From: Pocillopora verrucosa
Lineage: Eukaryota; Cnidaria; Anthozoa; Scleractinia; Pocilloporidae
Reading direction: 5' to 3'
DNA length: 64,000 nucleotides
NCBI RefSeq assembly: GCF_036669915.1
Contig: NC_089315.1
Span: 23,007,936-23,071,935, forward strand
Shown here: positions 55,601 through 64,000 of the stretch, one piece after another
Layout: every line of letters begins with the position of its first letter
Position numbering within the stretch: the stretch's first letter is position 1
Notes under the pieces: generated by a model
Database searches by the model: none
The model's input: the letters and a program-made list of their open reading frames with translations, nothing else
Told to the model about the DNA's origin: nothing
Program-made: the position numbers and the translations under genes

Positions 55601-58380
55601 CAGCCTTAAGCATGATCCTCCTCAATCAGTTAATGCCGAACTCAAAGTCAGAAAGTACTGTGCAAAGGTAATGCAAACAATTATCGTCGAATATTGGGTT
55701 TTGTTCTCCCCATATATCAGCGATCTATGTTGCATTTTATAGACACCTCAAAACGATAAATCGACGAGATATCAGAGCTTTCCTGTGGTATCTCGTTCCA
55801 AAGATAAATCGTTGCGGTGATATATCGTTCCGGCGATATATCGACGAGACATCTGAGTTTTCCTGCGATATCTCGTTTCAAAGATATATTGTTCCAGCGA
55901 TTGAATAGTTTAAGCGATATATAGTTGCGGCGATATATTTCTAGCATACATTTATCGTAGAGCGCACAGTACATCATCACGATAATATTATTTGCTCCAG
56001 TGAAATATCGCTCCAGCGATTCATCATGTTAAAAGCAGCAGAATATATTTTTTCGAGACAGACGGAGATGAAGTTTTACAACATTAGGAAACGAGGCAGG
56101 CCTCAAGGGCAATATTTAGATCGAAAATTTCGATTAACTGCGATAGCTTGCGAACAAGTAATTTTATTAAGGCATTGATAACAGCCTCTAATGGTTAAAT
56201 ACGAGCACATGACAAAAAATTTAGGATAGCTAAGCGGTCTAATTTAGGCGCTTTTTTTTCATTTATTCTCAAAAGCTGGCATTTTCCTGTGCTTACTTTA
56301 CATGTGTCCCACATGTGGTTTGTTTCTCCTATAATTAGCACTGATAGGAAAAGACCTCGCAAAAAGTCTTCCTTGTAGATATTCGCGTCTCAAAGCTATT
56401 AACATATCAACGGGATTCGGTTCGTACTCAAACTAGTCGATTCGTACCTGTCCCAATTTTAATGCATTAGAAATATCTCACGCACTCGCGCGTTGTTTCG
56501 ATTGTTTCCTAGGATATTTCGTAAGTTAGTAGAGTCAAGCAAGGTGGTAAGTTTGTAGAGTCAAGCGAGTAAAAAATTCCAATTGGGTGCTGATCATTAT
56601 GTTGGTTCCAAAAAAACTCTCCAAGTGGTAAATAAATGACTATAAATATACGAACATCATACATATGTGATTCGAGTTCGCTGCGTTTGCTATACGTTCG
56701 TTGTTTTAAACATTGTATCCACTACATCAGTAAACCCAGTCAGTCGCTACTAACGTTTAACTTCACTAAATACCTATCTAAATTACAATGACGATACGGC
56801 AAAAAAGTCAGTTCAATACTGTATAGAAGATAAGTAAGGGCAAATTTAAAACTTCTTCATGATGGAAAACCGATAAATTATTACTATTTTTCTGAACTAC
56901 AGGTAGTGATTCACGAGAAAGGCTTGGGAAATATGAGCCTTTCTCCTTGGGCACTCGCGTCTCGACATCAACTTCTCAACCTCATCCTCCACCACCTTTG
57001 TCACTTCTGCGCCCTCCCTCTCCTTCTCCTCCACCTCCACCTCCTCCTCCTCCTTCTTCTCCTCTTCCTCCTTTCCCTCCTCCTCCTCCACCTGCACCTG
57101 CACCTCCTCCTCCTCCTCTTCCTCCTTCACCGTCCCCTCTTCCACCGCCATCATCACTATCACCAGCCTCTTCTGCATCAGTCGTTTCAGCAGTCCCTGC
57201 AGCCTCGGAAATTCCAGGTAAGCCACTTATTAACTTTGTGCAAGCTAACACAATTATTTCATCGCTTTTTTTTTATCTAAAAAGCAAGGTTTTGATGTGG
57301 CTTACATGGTCATCATTTTCTCGAAAAGGATTTGAATATCTGCACTATGAAATGATATCAGCAAATAGAGTGCTTTTTACAAACTAAGATAAACGACAAT
57401 GACGCACCAAAAAAAGGATGAACAATTCGCGTAACAGCAAGTTATAAAACAATAGGAGCAGTAAGGCAAAAACAACTTTTGAGATCAAACTGTAAATAGC
57501 ATTGAAGTTAGCCATGTCCACAGACATATTTTGTAGACAAAAAAGAGAGTTAGGTTATTTCATTTGATAAACACAAACCGACCATTATCATTTGTCATCC
57601 AAGTGACACTTCCTATGTTTCAAAAACGTCAGAGACTAATGCCTTTCAACCATACCCAAGTAAACCTTTTTATGATATCATCCATTAATCTCTCGCTAGA
57701 ACGTTATAACCCTTTAAAGTATATGCGACTTCAGGGGAGTTTGAAAGTTAAAATTATTTTTTTGAAGAAAAAGGGCCTGGATCCATTCATTATCATTACC
57801 ATTACACGAGGACACCCTTCCGTACTCTCGGTAGGTGAAATATTTTCCAAAATACAAATGATCTAAATGATTCATTATAAAGATTAATATAAAAAATACT
57901 GATGTCAATAAAAGATAGATTAAACAGAAGACGTTTAGCGTTTGCGAATGATTTCTTTAATTGGACAAAGAAATAGAAAATAGATTTTTAGTTCATCTTC
58001 TCTTTTCTATCAAAATGCAACATTTGTCCTGCACTTGAAACTGATGGTTTTACAACATTGAATAAAAAAAATTCTTGGCCCTAGTGCGCATTTATGAGTT
58101 TCAACATTTATCAAATCAAATTAACTCAGATCTAACGAGAAAAATAAGTGTAAAAAACTATCGGTATATTTGTCTCCGTAGCGGTTGAATTAAATTGGGA
58201 TCATAAGATTTTTCACAAATTCATAGTTCATCTTGCAAAACAGAAAATTCGGACTGTTGTTTGTTTAGTCGTTTTAATGTAAATATATTTAAACACTTAA
58301 CACCTTTTTTAATAGGTTGTCCAACGAGCTGTTCCTCCACTGGGTGCCCGGTTTCCTGTCCGCCATCCTGTTGTCGGTAA
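49527..58380 (+). CDS. Gene D: secreted PA14 / silk-like / AbfB-like / Cys-module protein
   Basis: Inferred 12-exon gene, 959 residues: tentative exon 1 49527-49608, then 50591-50653, 50767-50976, 51289-51400, 52081-52262, 52543-53355, 53675-53947, 54235-54669, 54997-55263, 56903-57217, 57768-57830, 58316-58380. Exons 2-12 have GT-AG borders and phases identical to A and B. Order: propeptide with RQKR, PA14-like, GARAGA/Gly-rich silk-like exon, AbfB-like trefoil, Pro-rich linker with SCIPLC, conserved family domain, poly-Pro exon, His-rich mini-exon, and a final Cys module CPTSCSSTGCPVSCPPSCCR followed by TAA. It is oriented away from gene A across the repeat island. Exon 1 (MNINLFVILFSCLTRF...) fits by phase and hydrophobicity, but its donor GTGTTT is weak. 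Confidence 0.8.
50591..50653 (+). CDS. Gene D exon 2: propeptide with RQKR
   Basis: GNGYQTFRQKRSFGVKDATC then N, matching gene A exon 2; 63 nt, phase 1 both sides. Confidence 0.85.
50767..50976 (+). CDS. Gene D exon 3: PA14-like domain, first part
   Basis: GAYLERYDRIDYKRVKFLLA, NWADFFGSRIRTYFVPLQTG, HYFYL. 210 nt. Confidence 0.9.
51289..51400 (+). CDS. Gene D exon 4: PA14-like domain, second part
   Basis: SDAGSELYLSTNEKPETKSL, then GGFATYQYEYDR. 112 nt. Confidence 0.85.
52081..52262 (+). CDS. Gene D exon 5: PA14-like domain, third part
   Basis: NQKSLPVYMKKGKFYYMEAV, DHLEAAVKTPDGQFYKVIPS. 182 nt. Confidence 0.9.
52543..53355 (+). CDS. Gene D exon 6: silk-like GARAGA and Gly-rich exon
   Basis: 271 residues: AARAGARAGLAFGAHWG and SGAKAGAKAGALAGIEVGAS repeats, RFKIVVENGNVVSVTNP, a Gly/Ala/Ser tract (GGTGGT, GSGAAGG), then YMLKPGEDAQAIARLLVW. 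Confidence 0.9.
53675..53947 (+). CDS. Gene D exon 7: AbfB-like trefoil lobes
   Basis: DGLYTVHSWDIPYPQENGSL, FCQVFSVRIPAL, ASFESVCLPGYFLRQKNYNF, LQKRDGSELFG. 273 nt. Confidence 0.9.
54235..54669 (+). CDS. Gene D exon 8: trefoil end and Pro-rich linker
   Basis: DKESSFYLVRVMKFSRNLLL, SMHKDWYICQS, LDFYNGDPDVLERCTFSFWP, then a Pro/Gln-rich tail with SCIPLC. Confidence 0.9.
54997..55263 (+). CDS. Gene D exon 9: conserved family domain
   Basis: MCVALNFINNFGPSFKLLSS, LKHEAYLVTGSGFKLKLIIE, RPELHSHVAFSAEDP, VPGCPVF. 267 nt. Confidence 0.85.
55745..55965. repeat. Imperfect tandem repeat in gene D intron
   Basis: About 80-100-bp units rich in GATATATCG and ACGAGATATC/ACGAGACATC repeat twice with drift. 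Confidence 0.6.
56903..57217 (+). CDS. Gene D exon 10: poly-Pro exon
   Basis: Begins GSDSRERLGKYEPFSLG, then about 60 residues of Pro/Ser with PPPPPPP runs, ending VPAASEIP. Phase 1 both ends. Overlapping frames (Leu/His-rich +, Glu/Gly-rich -) are shadows. Confidence 0.8.
57768..57830 (+). CDS. Gene D exon 11: His-rich mini-exon
   Basis: EKGPGSIHYHYHYTRTPFRT then L, between TTGAAG and GTAGGT with phase 1 at both ends. It matches the HYHYHFH mini-exons of A and B and is missed by simple ORF calling. Confidence 0.75.
58316..58380 (+). CDS. Gene D exon 12: C-terminal Cys module
   Basis: CPTSCSSTGCPVSCPPSCCR then TAA. Spacing C-x3-C-x4-C-x3-C-x3-CC; no acidic tail, unlike A and B. Too short for ordinary ORF detection. 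Confidence 0.85.
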
Positions 58381-60623
58381 AATCCTTGTTACGCCGGAGT
58401 GCAGATTGAACGAGGACATAAAATCGTCCTTTTCAATGTGGTTATAAACTGGACGGAAGAAAATCAGTCAAAGGACCTTGCTCTTGCGTCGTTGAAGCCG
58501 CAGTTATTGTGGCTGTGCTGCTTGTCACTTTCCAGATGTAGGAAGCAGGCAGTAGATTCGTAAAATCATGATATGAACAATTTTAACCGGTTTACATGTT
58601 CTGAAAAATCACCAAACAATACTTGCGGGGCATTGCTATTCTCGCTCTCAGCGAGAATCCGTTGACGAAATTCGCTAGTTTACATCAACCTAGCACACGC
58701 GTTGTATAAAACACGTAAACCTAAAACGTTCACGGATTTATATGAAACATGCGTTTTTTTATTAACATTTCTACTTGAGATATAGGATGTTCTTTCCTTA
58801 GGTTAAGGTATTGAAAGCTCAGCATTTTCCATAACATTTGTTGTTCCTGAAAAATATCTTTAACCAAGAGTTACTTTAAGCTAAAAACAAACTTCAATTA
58901 ATAGATTAATAGATAGATGAAGAAACAAATATATTTACAAAGAAGAATACAAATTAAAACTGAAAAATTACAACGTGAGTTGATGGATCCTTATCTGAAC
59001 ATAACAGCATCGGCTTCAAACTAAAACTTGCGTATTATGGTCTAGGTGGCGTTTAAAACTTTTTCAACCACAATTGGCAGTAATGTCGCGATCTGATTGG
59101 CCAATTTGTCGTTGTCAATAAGAGTCGAGATTATGCTGCTGCGCCTCTTGAATCCACAACATTTTAACCACTGTCATGACGAATGTCGTTGTCGATAGGA
59201 GTACAGACCACGCTAAGCCACTTTCGATTTGTTAAATCGACAATTTTTATAATTGAATTGATGATTCCTTTTTTGTTTTTGCAGCGAGTTTCAAGAACGC
59301 TTCACATTAATATTTATCATAAAAACCAAAATGAGTGATATGCATGGTGTCATTTTACTTACTCTGTTCTTGTTTTCCCGTGCAACAAAGAGGATCAATT
59401 AGTGGAGAATCTCTCTCGTCAAATGATGCTGTAGTTCCTAGTGTTATAAGAATCGTAGAAAGGGTCCATACTCGCCTTATATGTGTGTCTTGTTTTGACT
59501 GCATGCGCATGAAAGTTAAAACTTTAAACTCTCTAAAGCTAAACGAATTTTAATGGTGGTGCTGTAGATATAAACACCCTAAGCAAGAATCAATTTACCA
59601 ATTTCAGTTTCTAATAAATACGAAGATACACCCTTACGTATATTTGGGTACTCTTCTCTAACGAAAAAGGTCATTTGTTGTTCTTGACTTAACGAGAGAA
59701 TCCAGGGTGCGACATTCATGTGAATGTCGGTGAATCGATTTTATTAGATAAAATATGTACTTAGGTGAAATCGTTTCTACTAATTGATAACACCACAGGA
59801 CATAATATGTCAGGACGATGAGTCTTTCAGTCAGATTACCCGTTTCGAGCCTTCATTGTTCGCTTTTCACAGCAGGTGGCTTTTCAAATGCAACCATGCA
59901 ATATCTTTGAATGACGAAAATGCCTTAGTTCCAGCGATTTCATTTTGGGCCCCATTCACTTACAATGAATTCCCTGATAGTCGTGTACTTTATGTTATTT
60001 TGCTTCTTCATTGGTCCATTCTCCAAAGTAATCACTACAGTAATGGAAACATCAGGTGGGTTATTCAAGTATTGTAGTAATTAAAGTGAAATTGTGTCAC
60101 TTTTTTGAGAGGGTCAAGTGTAATCTCATACAAAGATTTTCAGATGATTATGGGTCTTTTCAAGCGCAAAGCGTAATAGTTTTCAATATCAGATTTTTCA
60201 GGTCAATTGAATTGCAATTCTAGGGGAGGGAAACTAGTTGAAGTCGAACGTGTTTCAACCTTTTCCCGCCGACACAGGCTGATCATTTCTTTTCTCTGCT
60301 ATATTTTATGTTCGTAAAATTCAATTTCGTTTTAACGAACGTAGAGAAGAATGAAAATAGAAATGCACCTTTCGGTCCTAATTTGAACCAAAATGCGGAT
60401 AAGAGAGAGCAGGCATGATGAATTGGTGAGATCTCTCGAATTTCACTTTTTTTTTTTTTTGTTTGATTCCCTGCACCTGATGTCTTATATGTCTGTTGAG
60501 ATTCACTGACATTTAAATTTACTCAACTCTTTCTCGCTCTAAGTTCTAATCTTCTTTAACAGTGTATTCCTTTCATGAATTATGAAAAAGATATAAACCT
60601 CTTTGTATAACGAAAGTGACAAA
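58381..60623. other. Intergenic region between genes D and E
   Basis: No conserved exon recognised. An ORF near 59331-59550 starts with a hydrophobic stretch (MSDMHGVILLTLFLFSRATK in one frame) behind AATATTTATCATAAAAA, which weakly resembles the A/B core promoter. It could hold a gene E first exon, but no donor of the right phase is present. Confidence 0.35.
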
Positions 60624-61727
60624 ATGATAAAAATTTTCATTCTTCATTTATTGACATCAATAGATAACTATGAGCCCGTCAGGCTGCGACGAGGCTTCGG
60701 CTTTAGAAAAGCAGTTTGTGGATGTAAGTAAATGGCTCTTCATTTTGATTGTACTTGAAGTAATATTTACCTAAGGACTTTCGAAAACCATGGCGATCGT
60801 CAGTTCAGTTCCCAGTCATGATATCGTACTTCTCACTTATTTGTGTATGTTGTTTTCTAGTGAAAAATGGCGTATACCTGGAGAAATGGGACCGAATTGA
60901 TTTTAAACGCGTTAAGTTTCTGTTGGCTGATGAACGATTTCCAAACATGCCAAGTTTTTCAACATGTGTTCCAACGTTTGAACAGCCCTCAAACTGGGGA
61001 GACTTCTTTGGCTCACGTTTAAGGACGTATTTTGTTCCTCTTCAAACTGGAAACCACTACTTCTTTCTTTGTAAGGAATAATGTAGTAATTGATACCTAT
61101 AACTGAATTTGATAGCATCCCAGAAAAGATGACCGAGAAGATTCAGGACTCGACAGGATTCGAACCCGCGCCTCCCAGACACTGCTTCGGCTACTGGCTG
61201 GGCCACGACGTCACATTTTGGAGGGAAGCCATTTCTTTAAATGAAGTACACATGCGAAGATCATATCATCACATGCCTATCATTTAAGTATGAGCAGATT
61301 CCTGCACGGGATTAAATTCGAAGAGCCCACTTTAATTTGCCTCGCCCCAACATTTGTCCTCGTGGCTCAGCTATTAGATGCCCCAAATAGTTTCTGGTGT
61401 CACGATTTACCTCATCTTTTATTTGTTCGCAACAATCAAGTGGTTTTTAACACGCTTCTGAATTGTCTTTTTTTTTTTTTCATATTTTCGTTTTGTTTAG
61501 CCCATTTATTTCTTTATCTAGAGTCTTCAATTGGGAAAGAAGAGCAAAACATACTATACACTGTATTATTTTCATTTGATTGCCACATCTGATTGCTATC
61601 CATTACTTACTCTAGCTTCCAATGCTGGGAGCGAACTGTTTATGAGCACAAACGATAACCCAAAGACCAAGACAATGATTACTTACGTAGATGGAGGATT
61701 TCCCACTGGCCAGTATGAGTATGACAG
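60624..61727 (+). CDS. Gene E: fifth paralogue, 5' part only
   Basis: Three exons are recognisable. 60664-60723 encodes NYEPVRLRRGFGFRKAVCG (propeptide with RLRR); 60861-61070 encodes PA14 part one (GVYLEKWDRIDFKRVKFLLA, NWGDFFGSRLRTYFVPLQTG); 61616-61727 encodes PA14 part two (NAGSELFMSTNDNPKTKTMI, GGFPTGQYEYDR). Sizes are 60, 210 and 112 nt, in the family pattern. The frame of the first is open back to an ATG at 60624 (MIKIFILHLLTSIDNYEP), so exon 2 may be the first coding exon. Alternatively a separate signal exon lies upstream. The last donor is GC (GACAG|GCACGA), a poor site. PA14 part three and all later exons are not found before the window ends, so the gene is either cut by the window or truncated. 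Confidence 0.65.
60861..61070 (+). CDS. Gene E exon: PA14-like domain, first part
   Basis: 210 nt, phase 1 both sides; GVYLEKWDRIDFKRVKFLLA and TYFVPLQTGNHYFFL. No stops or frameshifts. Confidence 0.85.
61141..61215 (-). repeat. tRNA-like SINE fragment
   Basis: On the minus strand GCGGGTTCGAATCCTGTCG provides a good B box with its T arm. The 5' half is only loosely tRNA-like. Lies in the gene E intron. Confidence 0.4.
61616..61727 (+). CDS. Gene E exon: PA14-like domain, second part
   Basis: 112 nt, same length as in all paralogues, acceptor CTCTAG. The donor position reads GGCACGA in place of a GT site. Confidence 0.75.
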
Positions 61728-61975
61728 GCACGATCAGTTAAGATCTTTAACATACCAAAACTATTATAATACAGAAAATATTTTTTTTTCTTTTGGTGAA
61801 AGATTTTAGCTTTTTGGTTGGCCGATTACTACGGTCTTGCTTTTTTTTCCAAAGTTTCCTTTGCTCTTAGGGGTGAGAGTGATTATTGTACTCGTGATTG
61901 ACAAGCTAACTTAACAATAGACTGTCCGACTGATTTGATGGAAGAATAATCAAATGGATTGATAAATGAAGGTCT

Positions 61976-62170
61976 GAGCGACTGACTGACAGACGGACTG
62001 ACTGACTGACTGACTGACTGACTGACTGGCTGGCTGGCTGGCTGGCTTATTGACTGACTGACTGGCAGGCAGGCAGGCTGGCTGGCTGGCTGACTGCCTG
62101 ACTTACTGACTGACTGACTGGCTATCTGACTGACTGATTGACCGACTGACAGACTGGCTGGCTGGTTGAG
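61976..62170. repeat. (GACT)n/(GGCT)n microsatellite
   Basis: Long run of GACT with interspersed GGCT and GGCA units. The Ser/Gln-rich minus-strand ORF over it is an artefact. Confidence 0.9.
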
Positions 62171-64000
62171 TTGGCAAGTCACTAGATCATTGGCTGATTG
62201 AACATCTGTTTGATTCAATGACTGATCAAACGAAAACATGATTTTCTTAACTAATGGATCCATTCTAACGGTGGATCCAGGATTTTTCTTAGGAAGGGGT
62301 GCACCACTCAGGGATGAAGTAAGTGACGAGTGACGTAAACAGAGATAATTCCACGGAAAGCCGCACGAACGATTTTTATTCACTAATTGCGATGTAGCAA
62401 AAAAACGAACGAGTGAGTTTTTTAATGCATCACGACGAGATGTTTCTATTTCATACATACTGAGATTTTTCCTTACTGACCGACACATTTCAAAGATGGA
62501 AAGTTATCTAAATTCAAGAGCAAATTTTATTATAAACACCGCCAAATCCGCAACGTGGCGCGATATTCAATCTCTGTTGACAACTATATATTCCATTTTC
62601 TTATTTGTTTTCAAACTAATTTGCCAAAGGAGTGACTTTACTTTTAAAAGAGAGACAAAGATAATTCATACTTTTAAACTTCAATTTATAAATGGCATCG
62701 CGAATTTGCAGATGTTTGCAATTTTGAAGTTTAAAACTTGCAAAGAAAACGGCACACCCTCGGTTTTGCAAACTTGCGTGTTTTCTTATACGCTAAATCG
62801 TTGATGATACGAGCTTGATAGTTTTTTCTTTTGAGATATCGTTCAAAGCTTGCAATCATCTTCATTTGTAAGGAATGATGTTAACCAGAAATTTGGACTT
62901 ATTCAATAAGTGTTATGATTAAGGCCTTTGCAAGAGCCTCGTCAAGTGAAGTCGAGATTTATCCGGATATAAAAGGTTCGCATTTATTTTAATTGTATCA
63001 TTTTTAAGTTAAACGCGTTTTCCGCTCCTTTCTCACAACGCACACGTCAAACAACTTACATTCCATCACGTACGATGAAGACAACGTTCAAATTCCAATC
63101 AGAACATACCCAATCATTGCACTACATGAACAGTAGACAATTTTATGAGTTTGGTTTGTATTTTACCATTCAAATTCATTCCATTATACCACATTAGACT
63201 TCGCTCCATCACATACCATTTCCTTGTAAACAATCTGCATTTTATCACGTATTCTAACCACATCGTCCAACACCACTGAAAACAATTTACATGAAACTTT
63301 AAGCTACTTATAGTGAATTTTCCACACATTTCCCTGCGTTTTGACTTTTTCCACGAATAAAATTCGCTTTTAACAACCTTGGAATTAACCCAATCGCGTG
63401 TTAATTCAAATGTAAACAAATTGCATTTTATTACGTATTTCACACACAGAGGGCAAAGTCCAGATAGGCAACAACATATCAAGGAGCCCTCTTTTAAATA
63501 TTATCCTTTTCTCATGCTCAGTGTATCTGCCCTTTTACGTGATCGCAATGTATCTTTGGTTAGGGTCTATTGGAGATGCAACAGTTTCAGTTTGCTTTTC
63601 TCAGTAAAAATTACGTGGAATTATATAATTTAGGCGACTAGCTGTTGACGAATAATTTTGATTTTCTTTCTGTTAGAGGAACGGCCGTAAGCGTAGTCTC
63701 TTTTGCAATCGTTTTTTATCTCGTCACGCAATGACTGTCTCTCCGACGGGGAATAGACGAGACCAAACAACGGCGGTGAAGGAGACAGTAAGCGTGTTAG
63801 CGATCCATCTTATTTTTGCTCAGAAATATTTAGGCAATAGAGACAATAGACCACAAAATACCTGTGTGAGTTAAGATAAATTATGTTTTTTCTTCTTTCT
63901 TGAAGTAAAGTAATGAGATATTTCGTTTCTTTTGAAAGTTATGAAAACATCAGGAACACAAAGTGTCCCATCTCGACTTACCCAGCTGAAAAAATATCTC
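62171..64000. other. No gene seen to the window end
   Basis: AT-rich sequence with short ORFs lacking motifs. I looked for the expected gene E PA14 third exon (NQKSLPV..YYYMEA) and did not find it, so it may lie beyond 64000. Confidence 0.4.

Noticed and set aside
56897..57226. Glu/Val-rich minus-strand ORF opposite gene D exon 10
   Set aside because: It is the antisense shadow of the poly-Pro exon, which has conserved phase and splice borders.
61883..62488. Ser/Gln-rich 201-residue ORF on minus strand
   Set aside because: It reads through the GACT/GGCT microsatellite; the SQSVSQ pattern is compositional.
1..64000. CRISPR arrays, bacterial operons, riboswitches
   Set aside because: No direct-repeat/spacer structure, no ribosome binding sites or operon layout; the window is clearly eukaryotic.

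Overview
The window reads as animal nuclear DNA, most likely from a cnidarian and probably an anthozoan such as a stony coral. It is AT-rich and intron-rich, with GT-AG splice sites, tRNA-derived SINEs and decayed DNA transposons. Its genes encode secreted proteins carrying the cysteine module C-x3-C-x3-C-x3-C-x3-CC, known from nematocyst minicollagens and related capsule proteins. The taxon is inferred; no rRNA or other marker gene is present.

The core is a cluster of five paralogous genes, here called A to E. Three lie in tandem on the minus strand: A 41186-33159, B 32281-24259, C 21978-8532. Two lie on the plus strand: D about 49527-58380, and E from about 60624, running off the right end. 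I rebuilt exons from homology between the copies and splice signals. The reading frames close exactly: A 12 exons, 1034 aa; B 12 exons, 980 aa; C 17 exons, 1386 aa; D 12 exons, 959 aa with a tentative first exon.

A, B and D share one order: signal peptide; short propeptide ending in a dibasic site (RQKR or RIKR); PA14-like domain over three exons of fixed size (210, 112 and 182 nt); one large silk-like exon with GAKAGA-type repeats and a Gly/Ala-rich tract; AbfB-like beta-trefoil region over two exons; proline-rich tail; a further conserved domain; proline-rich exon; a His-rich mini-exon (HYHYHFH type); and a final minicollagen-like Cys exon. C keeps the first part but ends with two fibronectin type II domains, five canonical Cys modules and a third FN2 domain. 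Secreted, crosslinked structural proteins, possibly of the nematocyst, fit this best. That role is inference, and I do not recognise a named gene.

Region by region: 1-8.5 kb is repeat-rich with no convincing gene (SINE fragment, 86-bp and 53-bp tandem repeats, palindromes, a Merlin-like transposase remnant). 8.5-22.0 kb is gene C, whose intron near 13.3-14.1 kb holds a Penelope-like element abutting an exon. 24.3-32.3 kb is gene B, with a nested SINE/inverted-repeat element in one intron. 33.2-41.2 kb is gene A. 43.4-48.4 kb is a repeat island bounded by inverted repeats, holding a decayed HECT-type ubiquitin-ligase-like pseudogene (+) and a decayed integrase-type transposase (-). It separates the divergent arrays. 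49.5-58.4 kb is gene D and 60.6-61.7 kb the start of gene E, followed by a tetranucleotide microsatellite and unannotated sequence to the end.
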